From NCBI GenBank assembly GCA_023374025.1, contig SIJG01000041.1, positions 581,001 to 645,000 of the forward strand: DNA of 64,000 nt. Reading direction: 5' to 3'. Position numbers and translations under genes: made by a program. This document shows, piece by piece, positions 45,258-56,503 of the stretch (positions within the stretch are counted from its first letter, which is position 1; each line of letters begins with the position of its first letter). This stretch comes from Heterodera schachtii (lineage: Eukaryota; Nematoda; Chromadorea; Rhabditida; Heteroderidae). The notes under the pieces are model-generated. The model worked only from the letters and a program-made list of their open reading frames with translations. It had not been told where the DNA came from and did no database searches.

Positions 45258-46983
45258 ATGCCAATGTTGGCCCATTTCGGCTCTTTCCAAGGCCAAGATG
45301 TTTTCGAGTGCCAACTCCGCTCAGAAAGCGGAGTGGTCGTCAAAGTGATCAGCTTCGGTGCAATTATCCGCGATTGGCTGGTGCCAACGCCTCAGGGTCA
45401 GCTGCGGTCGGTGGTGCTCGGATTTGCCAGTTTCGAGAATTACGTCGAGCACAGCCCTTTCTTCGGTGCCATTGTGGGAAGAGTGGCGAATCGAATCGGA
45501 AGAGCGAGGTTAAAAAGCAGAGTGATCAGCAGCAGAGCAGGATGGAAATGAGCAGCCACCAACAAAAGTCATTTAGATTCACGGTTGATGGAAAGGAATT
45601 TTTGCTGGCACCGAACGAAGGGAAAAACCAATTGCACGGGGGGACAGAGACATTTGGGAGAAAAGTACGGCGGGGGGGGGCAATGGCAAATGAAAAGGAA
45701 GTAATTAATCTCAATGTATGACTTAATTAATAATATTAAATTAAAATTTTAAATAAAAATAAGTTAATGTCAATCGAAAACATTATTTGTAAATTTTCAC
45801 GGGGACCAATGACTTCGGATGAGAAAGCAAAAGCTCAACAAAGGTGTGGAAGATGGAACCGTTGTGTGACAATGCCGCGGCCAAATGGCCCTCGGGCGTC
45901 CGTCTCTCTTTGGAAAGTGCCGACGGAGAGGGCGCCTTCCCCGGCAATTTGCGAGTGTCCGTCACTTATCGGCTGACCGCAAATAAATTACGAATGGTGA
46001 GAAAATGGAGACAAAGCTAAAAAATGACGAGGAGGGATGAACGGACGGACATTCACTCCCAAAATTTGATAAATAATTTTTTTGCAAAAATTCAACCGAA
46101 AAAAAGGGGGGGGCGAACTGTGCCACTGATAATCTGAGTATTTGGCCAGGACATTGAGGCCACTTCGGATTTGCCCTGTCCTGTGAATATCGTCCAGCAC
46201 AATTATTTCAATTTGTCTGGCCACGGTGACATCCGCGAACATTCGCTGAAATTGGCCGCCGATTGGGCGAGTGATTTGCCCATTTCAAATCCATTTTAAA
46301 CCATTTCCTTTAGTTCACACCGACTTCTTCTGATCAGATTCCCACCGGAGAAATACTCACCGTTTCAGGCACAGAATTGGACTTTCGGGAAGAGAAAAAA
46401 CTCCAAACGAAAGACGGAAAACCGATTGAATTGGATCATAATTTTGTACTTAACAAGGGAAAAGGAACGGACGCACAAATTGCAGCAGTTTTGAGAGCTC
46501 CGGACAAGTGAGTACATTGAAATGAATGGAGGGCGAGGAGAATAAGTGGGAGACGTGAGAGGGGAGACGAGGAGGGAGAGATAGTAGGGGGGATGGAGAG
46601 ATAGGAGGGAGAGATGGAGAGATAGGAGGGAGAGATAGGAGGAAGGGGGAGGGGGGACGGGGAAGCATGACCATTACCGCATATTAAGCCAGGTATTTTT
46701 GAAAGAAAACCACTTGGTCCTTTCCTTTATTCCCATTTTCGCCCGTCCGTTCAGTTCATTGGCACTTACTCTGCGCTCCAATCAGCCCGGTCTCCAAGTG
46801 TACACGTCCAAGTCGCTGTCCGTGCCCGTGCCCGGCCTTTACGGCCAACGCTATGCCAAATTTGGCGGAATTTGCCTGGAGGATCAGAACTTTCCGGACG
46901 CAGTGAACCACGAAAACTTCCCAAATTCAATCCTTCGACCAGGCGAAACTTATAAACATTGGGCAGAGATCGAAATCATTTAA
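45258..46983 (+). CDS. galm: Aldose 1-epimerase (galactose mutarotase)
   Basis: Starts MPMLAHFGSFQGQDVFECQL. Then VKVISFGAIIRDWLVPTPQG and FFGAIVGRVANRIGRARFTV, FLLAPNEGKNQLHGGTETFG, and after introns VWKMEPLCDN, SADGEGAFPGNLRVSVTYRL and LPCPVNIVQHNYFNLSGHGD with the catalytic histidine. Next are TPTSSDQIPTGEILTVSGTE and LDHNFVLNKGKGTDAQIAAV, then SNQPGLQVYTSKSLSVPVPG and GGICLEDQNFPDAVNHENFP with the catalytic glutamate (ED), ending AEIEII. All mutarotase motifs (NRIGRA, QLHGG, HNYFNL, LEDQNFPDAVN) are there, so the gene looks complete and active. It interconverts alpha and beta aldoses in the cytosol. Introns contain GGAGAGATAGGAGG microsatellites (46.5-46.66 kb). Confidence 0.95.
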
Positions 46984-49298
46984 AGGAGGAAAAACTCATT
47001 AGCAATCATTAGCTTAATTGATTAAATGTGGCACTGAAAGTACTTCCGAATCACTAAAGGACAAAGAAATGTCAATTTTTCTCTTTTTTCGAAGTTTCTT
47101 AAATTAAAATTTTAAAATGATAAAATTCTCCCTCTTCTTCGTCCTTCACTTTTCTTTCTTTCTTCCATCTGTCCCTTCTTTTCCATTCTTTCGCTTCCCT
47201 CCGCAACATTTTGCTCATTTACAAAAATCTTTTTATTTCGCGCGCACAATTTTTTTTTCGGCACTTTCTTTTATTCTCTCTCTCTCTCACTTAGTTCCAT
47301 TGTAAAAGACCAGACAAAGAGAGAGTAGAGAAAAAGGAATGGCGAGAAGAAAAACGGGAAGAGGAAGAGAAAGGAGGAAAGTGGAAAAAGGAAGAGGAAA
47401 ATGGAAGAGAAAAGAGAGAGAAAAAGCGACCGGAATTGAAAGGCATGCGCATTGTTTGTTTGCTTTCGCTTCTCATTGCTCCTTCCATTAACGACTAAAC
47501 TTCAAATCCCCCCATTTCGGCTTTTTAAAAGGGAAGAGACGGATAAGCGAAGCTGGAGGGAAAAGGAGGGGAAGAGAAGGAAGGGAAGAGAAGGAGAAGG
47601 ATGGTTGCCCAATCGAGGAGAGTAATCGAAGTGACGAAAGGTCAAACAAACAACGAAACTGACAACGGAATTTGGAAAAGCAAAAGGGCGGCATGATCAA
47701 AGGGGAAATGAAAAGCCAATTAAAAAGGAGAGAGAGACTAAACGATGGATTAAAAGTGAAAAGCATGACGCACTATTTCGTCTCACTCAAAGTTCGTTAA
47801 ATTTCATTTCAAATTGGCAGATCATTCACCGTTCTGTCGCCCCCCCCCCAATAAAAATCGGATTAAACTCTCCGCCCCCCCCCCCACTCATTCGCTCTTC
47901 TCGGATTCAAAAGACCACCAAACTCAGTGGGAAGCCAATGTGGAAGAGATGGACGAGTCCATTGCGCAAAACAAAGCAAAAGACGCCCCAAGGCACGTCG
48001 CCCGGGGCAAAACGAACTTTGGCGGATTTTGTTGGGGTTGCGCGTCGTTTGATCCGTCCCATTTATTTGCTTCAAAATGGCGGCAATGAAAAGAAAAGAG
48101 TTGGAGAGGCACAACATACAGAAAAGAATGCGATCGAGTTTTGTTTTGAGCAAATGTTTTCGGGCAAATTACAGAAATATTTAAATTGGAGGAAAAGCAG
48201 TGAGAAGCAAATGGCCAAGGGCACTTCTTCCTATTTCTCTTCCTCTTCCTCCTCCTCCTTTTCCTCCTCTCCGCTTCTTCCTATTTCTCTTCCTCTTCCT
48301 CCTCCTCCTTTTCCTCCTCTCCGCTTCTTCCTATTTCTCTTCCTCTTCCTCCTCCTCCTTTTCCTCCTCTCCGCTTCTTCCTATTTCTCTTCCTCTTCCT
48401 CCTCCTCCTTTTCCTCCTCTCCGCTTCTTCCTATTTCTCTTCCTCTTTCTCCTCCTCCTTTTCCTCCTCTCCGCTTCTTCTTCCACTTTTCCCCTGTTTT
48501 TCTTTCCCTTTTCCTCCTCTCCGCTTCTTCCTATTTCTCTTCCTCTTCCTCCTCCTCCTTTTCCTCCTCTCCGCTTCTTCCTATTTCTCTTCCTCTTTCT
48601 CCTCCTCCTCTCCGCTTCTTCCTATTTCTCTTCCTCTTTCTCCTCCTCCTTTTCCTCCTCTCCGCTTCTTCCTATTTCTCTTCCTCTTTCTCCTCCTCCT
48701 TTTCCTCCTCTCCGCTTCTTCCTATTTCTCTTCCTCTTTCTCCTCCTCCTTTTCCTCCTCTCCGCTTCTTCTTCCACTTTTCCCCTGTTTTTCTTTCCCC
48801 TTTCTCTTTCTGTGCCTTTCTTATTCCTTCTGCTCCATTTGTCCACTTTTCCTATTCTAGCCCTTTTCTTCCTTTTTCCTTCCCTTGGTTCCTCATTTTC
48901 TCCTCCTCTTCCTCCTCCTCTTCCCTCCTTATCCGTGCCACTCTCCCGCCCCCCCCCTCCACCCCTCCCTTTGCCTTTCTCCTCTACCATCGCTTCTTCG
49001 CCGCGCACTGTCACCCCCCCCCCCCCTCCCCAGCCCAATTGCTCCGCCCTCTGTGCTCCATGTGCCGTCCCCCCCCCCCCCCCCAAATGCCATTTTTGGT
49101 ATTCCACTTTTGTATTCCCTCTTTCCTTTCCCTCCAATTTCGTCCTCATTGCCCCCCCCCCCCCTTACAATTAGCCTTCCCTTTGCTGTTACTTTTTCAC
49201 TTTTCTTCTTTTTCTGTTTCATCCCTTCTCTGATTGTCTCCAATTTATTTTCTAATTCTATTGTATTTCTTTCAGCTTTTTGTTCCGCTTCTTCTCCA
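46984..49298. other. 2.3-kb intergenic region with simple repeats
   Basis: AT-rich then strongly strand-biased: polypurine at 47300-47430 and 47530-47760, polypyrimidine from 48228. A GC-richer stretch at 47930-48120 has open frames on both strands but no recognisable protein. Probably holds the promoter and leader of the bHLH gene. Confidence 0.4.
48225..48790. repeat. 50-bp polypyrimidine minisatellite
   Basis: About eleven copies of a 50-bp unit beginning TTCTTCCTATTTCTCTTCCT and ending TTTTCCTCCTCTCCGC, with exact 50-bp spacing for the first five (48225, 48275, 48325, 48375, 48425). Variant units contain TTCCACTTTTCCCCTG. Since 50 is not a multiple of 3, all three frames stay open only because the strand lacks A, giving meaningless frames of over 300 codons. 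Confidence 0.95.
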
Positions 49299-50579
49299 AT
49301 GCTTTCCGGCAATTGTCGTTTTTTCGAAATTGGCACTCACTCTGTGCCGCTTTACCACCACCACCCGCAACAGCAGCAACCGCGTCACTCGTCCTCCTCT
49401 TCTTCTTCCTCTTCCTCCTGTCTTTCCTCCTCTTCCTTCTCTTCTTCTTCTTCCTTTTCCAATTTGCAGTCGAATCCCTCCAAAGACAACAAAATCAAAC
49501 AAAAACCATCCAAAAATGGCAAGAAGAGTCAATTTGCTTGCAAATTGGTGTCTTCGCCGCCGAAGACCAAACAGCGAAGTCGCGGGACGGGAGTGAAATT
49601 TGGTGGGAAGAAGCCGCACCAAGTGGCGAGAAGGAACGAGCGGGAGCGGAAGAGAGTGCAGCAGATGAACAGCGAATTCGAAACATTGGCCAGCAAAGTG
49701 AGCGCGGACGGAAAAGTACCGAAAGGGCGAATAAATGCGGGGGGGGGGGGGAAGTACACAAAATAAGTGATCAATGGAAAGTGATCAAAAGGGGCTGCAC
49801 TCTCTGATCAGAAGCAAACGGTCTGCCGATGAGTTTCCCATCGCATTGCATCGCAATTGCCTTTTAATTACCCTTAATTTGTTTGTTTTTTGCTTTTTTA
49901 GCTCAGTGTCAGCTGTCAAGCGTTCTTTGACAAAAAGCTGACCAAGGCGCAGACTTTGAAGGCCGCCATTTTGTACATCAGACATTTGGAGCGCATTTTG
50001 AGCTCGGAGAAAGGGGAAGGGACGGCGGAGGAGGAATTTCACAGGCAATGCTTGGCAATGGCCGCGCTAAAGGACGAAGAAACGGCGGACGATGGCCAAG
50101 ACGAGAATTGGGCGGAGGAAGAGGACGAAACCGATCGGCAACGGAACCAACGGCAAAATGCTCGACAATCTCGAACCGATGCCAATGCTATTGATCACTC
50201 TCCGTCTCCCCTTTCGTCGCCCGCCGATCACCCGCACTCCCTTTTGTCCTCTGATCACTCGTCTTCCCTTTTGTCCTCTGATCACTCGTCTTCCCTTTTG
50301 TCCTCTGATCACTCGTCTTCCCTTTTGTCCTCTGATCACTCGTCTTCCCTTTTGTCCTCTGATCACTCGTCTTCCTTTCCATCTTCCGATCACTCATGTT
50401 CCTTTCCATCTGATCAGTTTCCCCCCTTCTCTTGTGCCTCTTCCCCGTCTTTCGTGTCTCTCCCCCCTTATAATCACCGTCCTCCCCCTCTCTCCTCCCA
50501 TTCGCTCCCTTCGCCTGTCTTTTCCTATTCCTCTTCTGTCTCTTCTGTTCCCTTTTACCAAATAACCCCAAATTATTAA
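49299..50579 (+). CDS. Achaete-scute family bHLH transcription factor
   Basis: Start ATG 49299: MLSGNCRFFEIGTHSVPLYH, then a serine-rich low-complexity stretch. The basic region is HQVARRNERERKRVQQMNSE and helix 1 is FETLASK. A GTGAGCG donor and TTTTTAG acceptor then join the loop and helix 2: LSVSCQAFFDKKLTKAQTLK and AAILYIRHLERIL. VARRNERER-RV and K-(x)-T-L-(x)-A-(x)-(x)-YI are achaete-scute hallmarks, so this is a neuronal proneural-type factor binding E-boxes as a heterodimer. After an acidic stretch the C-terminus holds a 9-residue repeat (SSLLSSDHS) and P/S-rich text, ending QITPNY. Which worm paralogue (hlh-3, hlh-4, hlh-6, hlh-14) cannot be told. Confidence 0.9.
50239..50400 (+). repeat. 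27-bp tandem repeat inside the bHLH gene
   Basis: Six units of TCTTCCCTTTTGTCCTCTGA followed by TCACTCG, 27 bp each, code for repeated SSLLSSDHS in frame. The last units vary (SSFPSSDHS, CSFPSD). Every unit carries a TGATCAC site. Confidence 0.95.
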
Positions 50580-53500
50580 AGCAAAATTCCCAATTTTAAT
50601 GACATATTTTGTTTTTTGACCTAAATTTGATCATAAATTATTAAGCAAATAAAAGTGATCAATTTCCGCTTTCATATTCATTGTGTTTTGCATTTCCCCT
50701 GCCTTTTTGGTTTCCTGCTGTTTCCCCCCCCCCCATTTTCAGTGGCTTCCCCCATCAAAATGCCATTCTCTGCCCGGATTCCCATCAATGCCAAAATGTG
50801 CACCAAAATATTTTAGATGGAAAGCAAATTGATGAAGCAAATACAGAGAGAGGGGGGGGGGGGGGTAAAGGGAGAGGGGAGGGAAGGAAGGGGCGGATGA
50901 GGGGAGGGCGTGGGAGAGGGAGAGGGGAGGGAAGGAAAGGGGTGCCCTCAGCGAATGTCCAAATTAATAATTAAAGGAGGACATTGCACGAACAGAGCAA
51001 GCAGATCATTTTCCATTTTCCAGTGTCCCCTCCCCACTTTGCCCATTTTGGCGGGCATTTCCCTTACTTACCATCCGCCGTCCCCTCCCCCCCCCCCTTC
51101 CTCCTCATCATCCATTAATACCCTTTGGTGGTCCATTCCTCCCCCGCCCCCCTTCTCCCCCCCCCTTTCCATTCGATCAATCATCCCCGTTCGTCCCATT
51201 GGTCTCATTCATTTATGCCCCCATTTTTACGGTCACTCCCGTCAATTCATTCACTTCCGGATGGTTGCTCTGGAGACAAGACGAGAACGGTCATCAAAAG
51301 GAATGAAAAAGAAAGAGAGAGGAAAAGGGAGGGAAAAAAGGTTGGCAGTAGCATTGGCATTGGCAGTCAGTTTTGGCGGGCATTTTAAATGTGGGGACAA
51401 AGAATGGACAAATGGGAAAAGATGAGAGAGTAAGAGAAAGAGAGTGACCGAACAGGGAGGAAAAGAGACGAGAAAAGAAAAAGAGAAGAGGGAGAGATAG
51501 AGAGGGTGAGGAAAAAGAGAGACCATAAAAAAAGATGGTGGAGAGAGAGAGAGAGAGCAATGGAAAACAGAAGAATTTTTCCCCGTTCCATTTTCCCAAT
51601 TTCTTCAATCTCGCCAAGTGTTTGTCCACGCAATGGCAATTGGATTAGCCCGGGGGATTACATCACCGGAGGGGGGGGGGGGGGATTAGCTATGGAAATG
51701 TATCTGAAAATGGGAGCATCGGATGGATGAGAGGGCCGGCCAATCCCAGCCAACCCAACCACTCCACGCCACTTCAGACAAAGCAAAGAATTGCCTTTCG
51801 TTCGCCTTTTGGCATCGCAAAGGCATCAAATCATCTCCTTTAAAAAAATTGTCTCAAATTTTTTGGTAATTTTCATTTTTTTTTAAAAACCCGCGGGGAA
51901 TGGACAAAGAAAGGCATCGCTTTTCATTTTGTACAAATGTTTTTTCTTTGATGCCTTTGGCATTGAACAGAATGAGCGAATGGTATCCAATCCTCTCACA
52001 AAACACATAAGCCACGCGCCATTCCTTCCCAAATTTGGCGCCCCTCCCAAAAAAAACCCCAAAAAAAGGGAGGGAAAAAACTCCCTTTCCTTTGTCGGCT
52101 TTTGGTCACCGCGGGGAGCGAGCGATTACATCTTTTTTCGTAATCTTAGCTCCCCCCCCCCATGGGCCGATTGTCCCAATTTGACTACATATCATTCGTT
52201 TTCATAAAATAAAATGTTTTTCAAACTAAATTCTGATTTTTAATTACATTTTTGAATTTTGGATTGGATTTCATTTATTTTTCGTCATAATTTGCCGCAT
52301 TTCCCTCCCCCCCCCCCCCCTTTCTCCCCCTTTTTTTGCCATTTGTCCGATAAAATGCAAATTCTCTTTCTCTTCGTTCTCCACCCATTGACCGGGCACA
52401 AAAATTCCATCTCTTCTGAGTATGTGTTATTATTCCATTATTCCTTCCTTTGCTCATCACATCATCCCAGCGGAGATGTGCCTGCGCGAGTTTCCGCATA
52501 ATTACAACAAATTGTGAATTATGATTAAGAGGGGGGGGGGGGGGGCATGGGCACATGAGGATGACAATTTAATAGGAAATGGCAAATAAATACAATAATT
52601 TGGAAGAGAGGGAGGGCAACGAAGTTTAGGGACAACAAAAGGGGACGGGGATGGGAGGGGATTGGGGGGGGGGAAGAGGAGCAATAAAAGGGGGAGGAAG
52701 GAAAGGGGGGGGGAAGAAGCAGTTCGGCTTCTTCTCCTCTTTCGTCGCCTCCTCCTTTGTCACATTTTCGTTTGCTGCGCTTTTCTCTGCTGATTGATGT
52801 GGCTAATGATTGATTGTGCCGTTCGACTCAAATCGTTGCCGATGTTGCCATTGTCGTTATTTGCATATGCAAAGTCCGCCCGGAGATGAAATGAAATGGC
52901 ATTGAGCGAAGGCAGGGAATTAAAAAACCGTTTAAAGGGTTGTCTTAGGATTGGCATATTTGACCAGGATTTTCTTGCTTTCTTTAAACTACAAATTCGG
53001 CAATTTCCGTCCTCCCACCCCACCCAACCGTTCCATTCCATTCGCTTTACACAATCCTTGGCACAAATTATCCCCCCCCCCCAATATATTCTCAATTGAC
53101 CAGCTCATCTTCCTCATCTCCACCTCAATATTGGCCCTCACAATTATTTCTCGCGCATTGCGCAATCCCTCGGGTGCCCCCCCCCCTCCCCCGGGTGCCC
53201 TTCTCTCCCTCCTCCCGTGCCCTCCCCCCCCCCGGCAATTCTCGCCAAACCCTTCCTTCCCCTGCACAGGTGCACTGCTGCTGCTTCTCAGCATCCGAGA
53301 AAGTGAGGCGATAAAATTGCGCTGTTTGCCCAATTAGAGAAACAATTTTATCGCCTCTCCTCCCATTGCGTTTTTTTATTATTGCATTTTAATCCAATTT
53401 TTTCGCATACTTTCACATTTTATGTATTTCCTCACATTGTTTTTGCTATTTTTGCTTCACTTCTGACAAATTAATTTTTCCCTTTTTATGTAAAAATTTT

Positions 53501-54840
53501 GACAAAAATTACTGTGGGCAAAATTTTCGGAGATTAATTGTCCGGCGGGGGTAAGCCACCAACAAATAACCCACCAAAACACACGTCTCTTTCTCCCATC
53601 GCATCAAAATGTCTTCCTTATCCTTTCTCCATTCGCTTTCCGTGGCCATTAGCGGATTTGGGTGACGGGAGGGGGGGGGGGGGGGGAGGGGTCATTGTCA
53701 TCACTCCCCCCCCCCCCCCCCCCCCGCCAACATTCATTTCAATCCCTGCCATTTGCCGGATTATTCGTCCGTTTGGCCAGGGAAAACAAACACTCATTTT
53801 GGCATTGAAGAAGTATTTAATTGATGGGGCCGAATACAAATAAGAAAGAAGAACATGCCATTTTGCTGCTTCCCCCGTGGATTAATGCCTAATTCTCTCC
53901 TCCGTCGTCGCTGTGTTCCTCTAAAATCCCTCCCACACTTTCACTTTGCCCCCCTCCCTTTCCATCTTTTGTTGTGCTTTTGCTGCTCCACTGCACTTGC
54001 GCGAAATCAATCCGGGCACAATTGGAGGGACAATTGAGAAGAGAAGGAAAAGAATGGACAGACAAAAAAGGGGGAGAGATCATTGGAGGGAATGGGAGGT
54101 GATAATTGGCAGATTGGGGTGAATGAACGAATGAATTGGCAGGAGAAGGGACGACGAACAGAGAAAAGCAATCGAAGGGGGGGGGGGAGCAAAAGTACGG
54201 CACGGCACAACACCCAACAAATACCAATGCCATGGAACATTGCTCTGATCATTCCCTCGTTAGTTTTGAAATGACTCACTCAATTATTACGCCCAAAAAG
54301 GGGCGATAACACCACCACAATAATAGCCACCAAATGAAATTTAAAATATTTTCTCGACGGCGTCTTTTTGCATTTTTAATTATTATTTTTCGGCTCACTT
54401 TCTTCTTCTGCCGACATATTTTCTTCTCGATTTGGTTGACGAAAATGAAAGGGTTGAGACATTTTGAGAAAGGGAAAGATGAGGACAAAGGCACAGAGCC
54501 AATTTGGGAAATGATGGGACAATTGGGCTGTTGAGGGAACGGATTGAGTTGCCTTTGTCGGTCGAACGGAGGGGGGGGGGGGGGGAGGGGTGAGGACACC
54601 TGACGAAAGAGTGCCGAAAGGGAATGCCGGGGGGGGGGGCACTCCATTCAATCCGCTCCAATGCCTTTCTTGACGAATTAGCCGGGGGTGTGCTCTCATC
54701 AATTGGATTCGGATGATTTGTCACATAAAAATGCTTCAAATTCCATCGTTTTTATTCATTGAATATAAAAAAAGCCACAGAATGCCAATTTGGCCAATTC
54801 TCTCCTTTCTCCGTCTGTCCGTTCGCTTCGTCCTCCCCTT
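50580..54840. other. 4.2-kb intergenic region, simple repeats, no clear gene
   Basis: Purine-rich (50840-50940, 51290-51570) and pyrimidine-rich blocks alternate, with G or C runs of 10-18 at about 50860, 51088, 51670, 52311, 52530, 53074, 53681, 53707, 54177 and 54567. Open frames up to 128 codons arise from biased composition. A minus-strand stretch at 53095-52760 (ending NDLSRTAQSIISHINQQRKA) and another at 53280-53100 (LRNAREIIVRANIEVEMRKM) look more protein-like, but I could not connect them into a gene or recognise a family. Confidence 0.4.
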
Positions 54841-56124
54841 TCATTGAACTCCCTCCGGGTCCCAGCAGTATTTGCGCCCGTTCTCCGCCTTCACCGCCTC
54901 AATGTCTTCGGCACTCACCCGAATTCCACCGGCACCAATGAAATTCGCTCGGATGTGTTCTCGACTCCGACTCCGCGGCAAAACACTCTTTGGAAAAAGG
55001 AAAATGAAAGGGAACGAATTTCATAAGAAAAAAAAGATAGGGAACGAATGGGCAAATGGAAAAACATTTTGCCACCAATTTCAAAATATAATGACAATGA
55101 GTGATTGTATCGTCCGTCCCTACCATTCCTTGGGACAACGCCCACGCCAAAAGAAAGTCGGGAATTGGACAGTCGTATTTGGCGGCCATTTCTCGAACTT
55201 TTGCGTCCCGAAACAATTCCCCGCGGTTGGATTCTCCGCCAAAACTACTGTAAGCCTGAAATTGAAAATTTGTAGTATAAAAAACAACAAAATGGCAAGT
55301 TAGTCTCGTCCTTTCTTTTATAATGAATTAAATTTCGGTTCTCCGCAGACGGAACTCCGTGCCATTCGAACATTGGCGGGGGGGGGGGGGGGGTAAATGA
55401 GGGGAAAATCGTTCGGCACCCCTCGCCAATGGATGGGGTGACCTGAAAGTGAATGCCATTGCGTGCGCAGAAGGCGATCAGTTGAGGCTGTGCCCAGTGG
55501 GGATGGCACTCGCATTGGTTCACCGCCGGCATCACTTTGGCCCACCCTCCGCCGATCAGTTGTTCCAAATGTGGCACGTTGAAATTGGACACTCCGATGG
55601 CCCTAAGCTTTCCCTCCCCGTGCATTTGCTCCATTGCCTTCCAACTTTCGGCCCTCAGTTGCGTATTCCGCGGGTTCTCTCTCTTCAGTCGAGAAGTGCC
55701 GGGCCAATGGATTAGTGCCAAATCCACATAATCGGTCCTCAGCAACCTAAGCGATTCCGCCAACGAATTGGCGCATTTCGCTGTGCCTTGGTTGGCCGGA
55801 CTCAGTTTGGTGGTGATGAAAATGTCCTCCCGAAAATGAATCCGTCCACAATTATAGTACAAATGAGTTAAATGACTCCCGTCTTTTTTGAATTTGATAA
55901 GACCTTTTAAGCCCATATTTGGGCAACAGTTCCGTCAATGCATCGCCAATTTGTTTTTCATTTCGGTAAATTTGTGCGGTGTCAATGAATCGGTACCCAA
56001 CTTCCAACGCGGCATCAATCACTTCAAAAATATCATTGCCGTGAATTTGGTAAGTGCCGACGCCAATCTTTGGCATTCGCTTGCTGACGTATTCGATGCC
56101 TTTTCTGTCCAAATGATTGGCCAT
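54841..56124 (-). CDS. Aldo-keto reductase
   Basis: From 56124 it reads MANHLDRKGIEYVSKRMPKI, GVGTYQIHGNDIFEVIDAAL and EVGYRFIDTAQIYRNEKQIG. Then EDIFITTKLSPANQGTAKCA, SLRLLRTDYVDLALIHWPGT and KLRAIGVSNFNVPHLEQLIG, QCECHPHWAQPQLIAFCARN, and the C-terminal AANANSFGGESNRG-like exon (GGESNRGELFRDAKVREMAA) and KYDCPIPDFLLAWALSQGMV. It ends FIGAGGIRVSAEDIEAVKAE and WDPEGVQ. The catalytic tetrad is present: Asp in FIDTAQ, Tyr in QIYRNE, Lys in TTKL, His in LIHW. This is a cytosolic NADPH-dependent carbonyl reductase; the substrate is unknown. A C-run of about 18 lies in an intron at 55379 (seen as G on the plus strand). ING starts its 3' end 380 bp upstream on the same strand. Confidence 0.93.
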
Positions 56125-56503
56125 TTGCCTTGAGTTTGGTATTCAATAAAAGACATCGGATGGATGGAAAAATGAACTGGAAATATGAAACCCATTCAGA
56201 AAAACCAACCAAATTAAAGCATTTTTTATTATTAATTGCGATGTTTGTACCAAATAAAAGCTGTGCCAATTGCAATCAAAATGTTACAATTCTGTCGTAA
56301 ATACAATATTAAAATGACTATCTATCACCCATTACTGCAGAGATTAAGCTTGTTTCCTCTGCTAATTAAACTAAATTTCTATTTTTTGGTACTCCAACGA
56401 AAAGTCTCAAATTGAAAATGGCATAATTTGTTGCCCAATGGCACTCACTCATCCACTTCAGTGAGTGGTGAAGCTTAACCTCTGTTAAAAGCCTTTGCAA
56501 TTA

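Noticed and set aside
47938..49233. Very long plus-strand frames (431 and 324 codons) rich in S, F, P and L
   Set aside because: They run through the 50-bp pyrimidine minisatellite and poly-C tracts, in more than one frame at once. The strand simply lacks the A needed for stop codons.
48622..49336. Minus-strand frames rich in E, K, R and G
   Set aside because: Mirror image of the same pyrimidine-rich repeat region, no start context and no domain.
51251..51639. Minus-strand hydrophobic frames (FSFLVSFPP-like) suggesting membrane helices
   Set aside because: Translation of GAGAGA/AAGAGA purine repeats on the opposite strand; all three frames are open.
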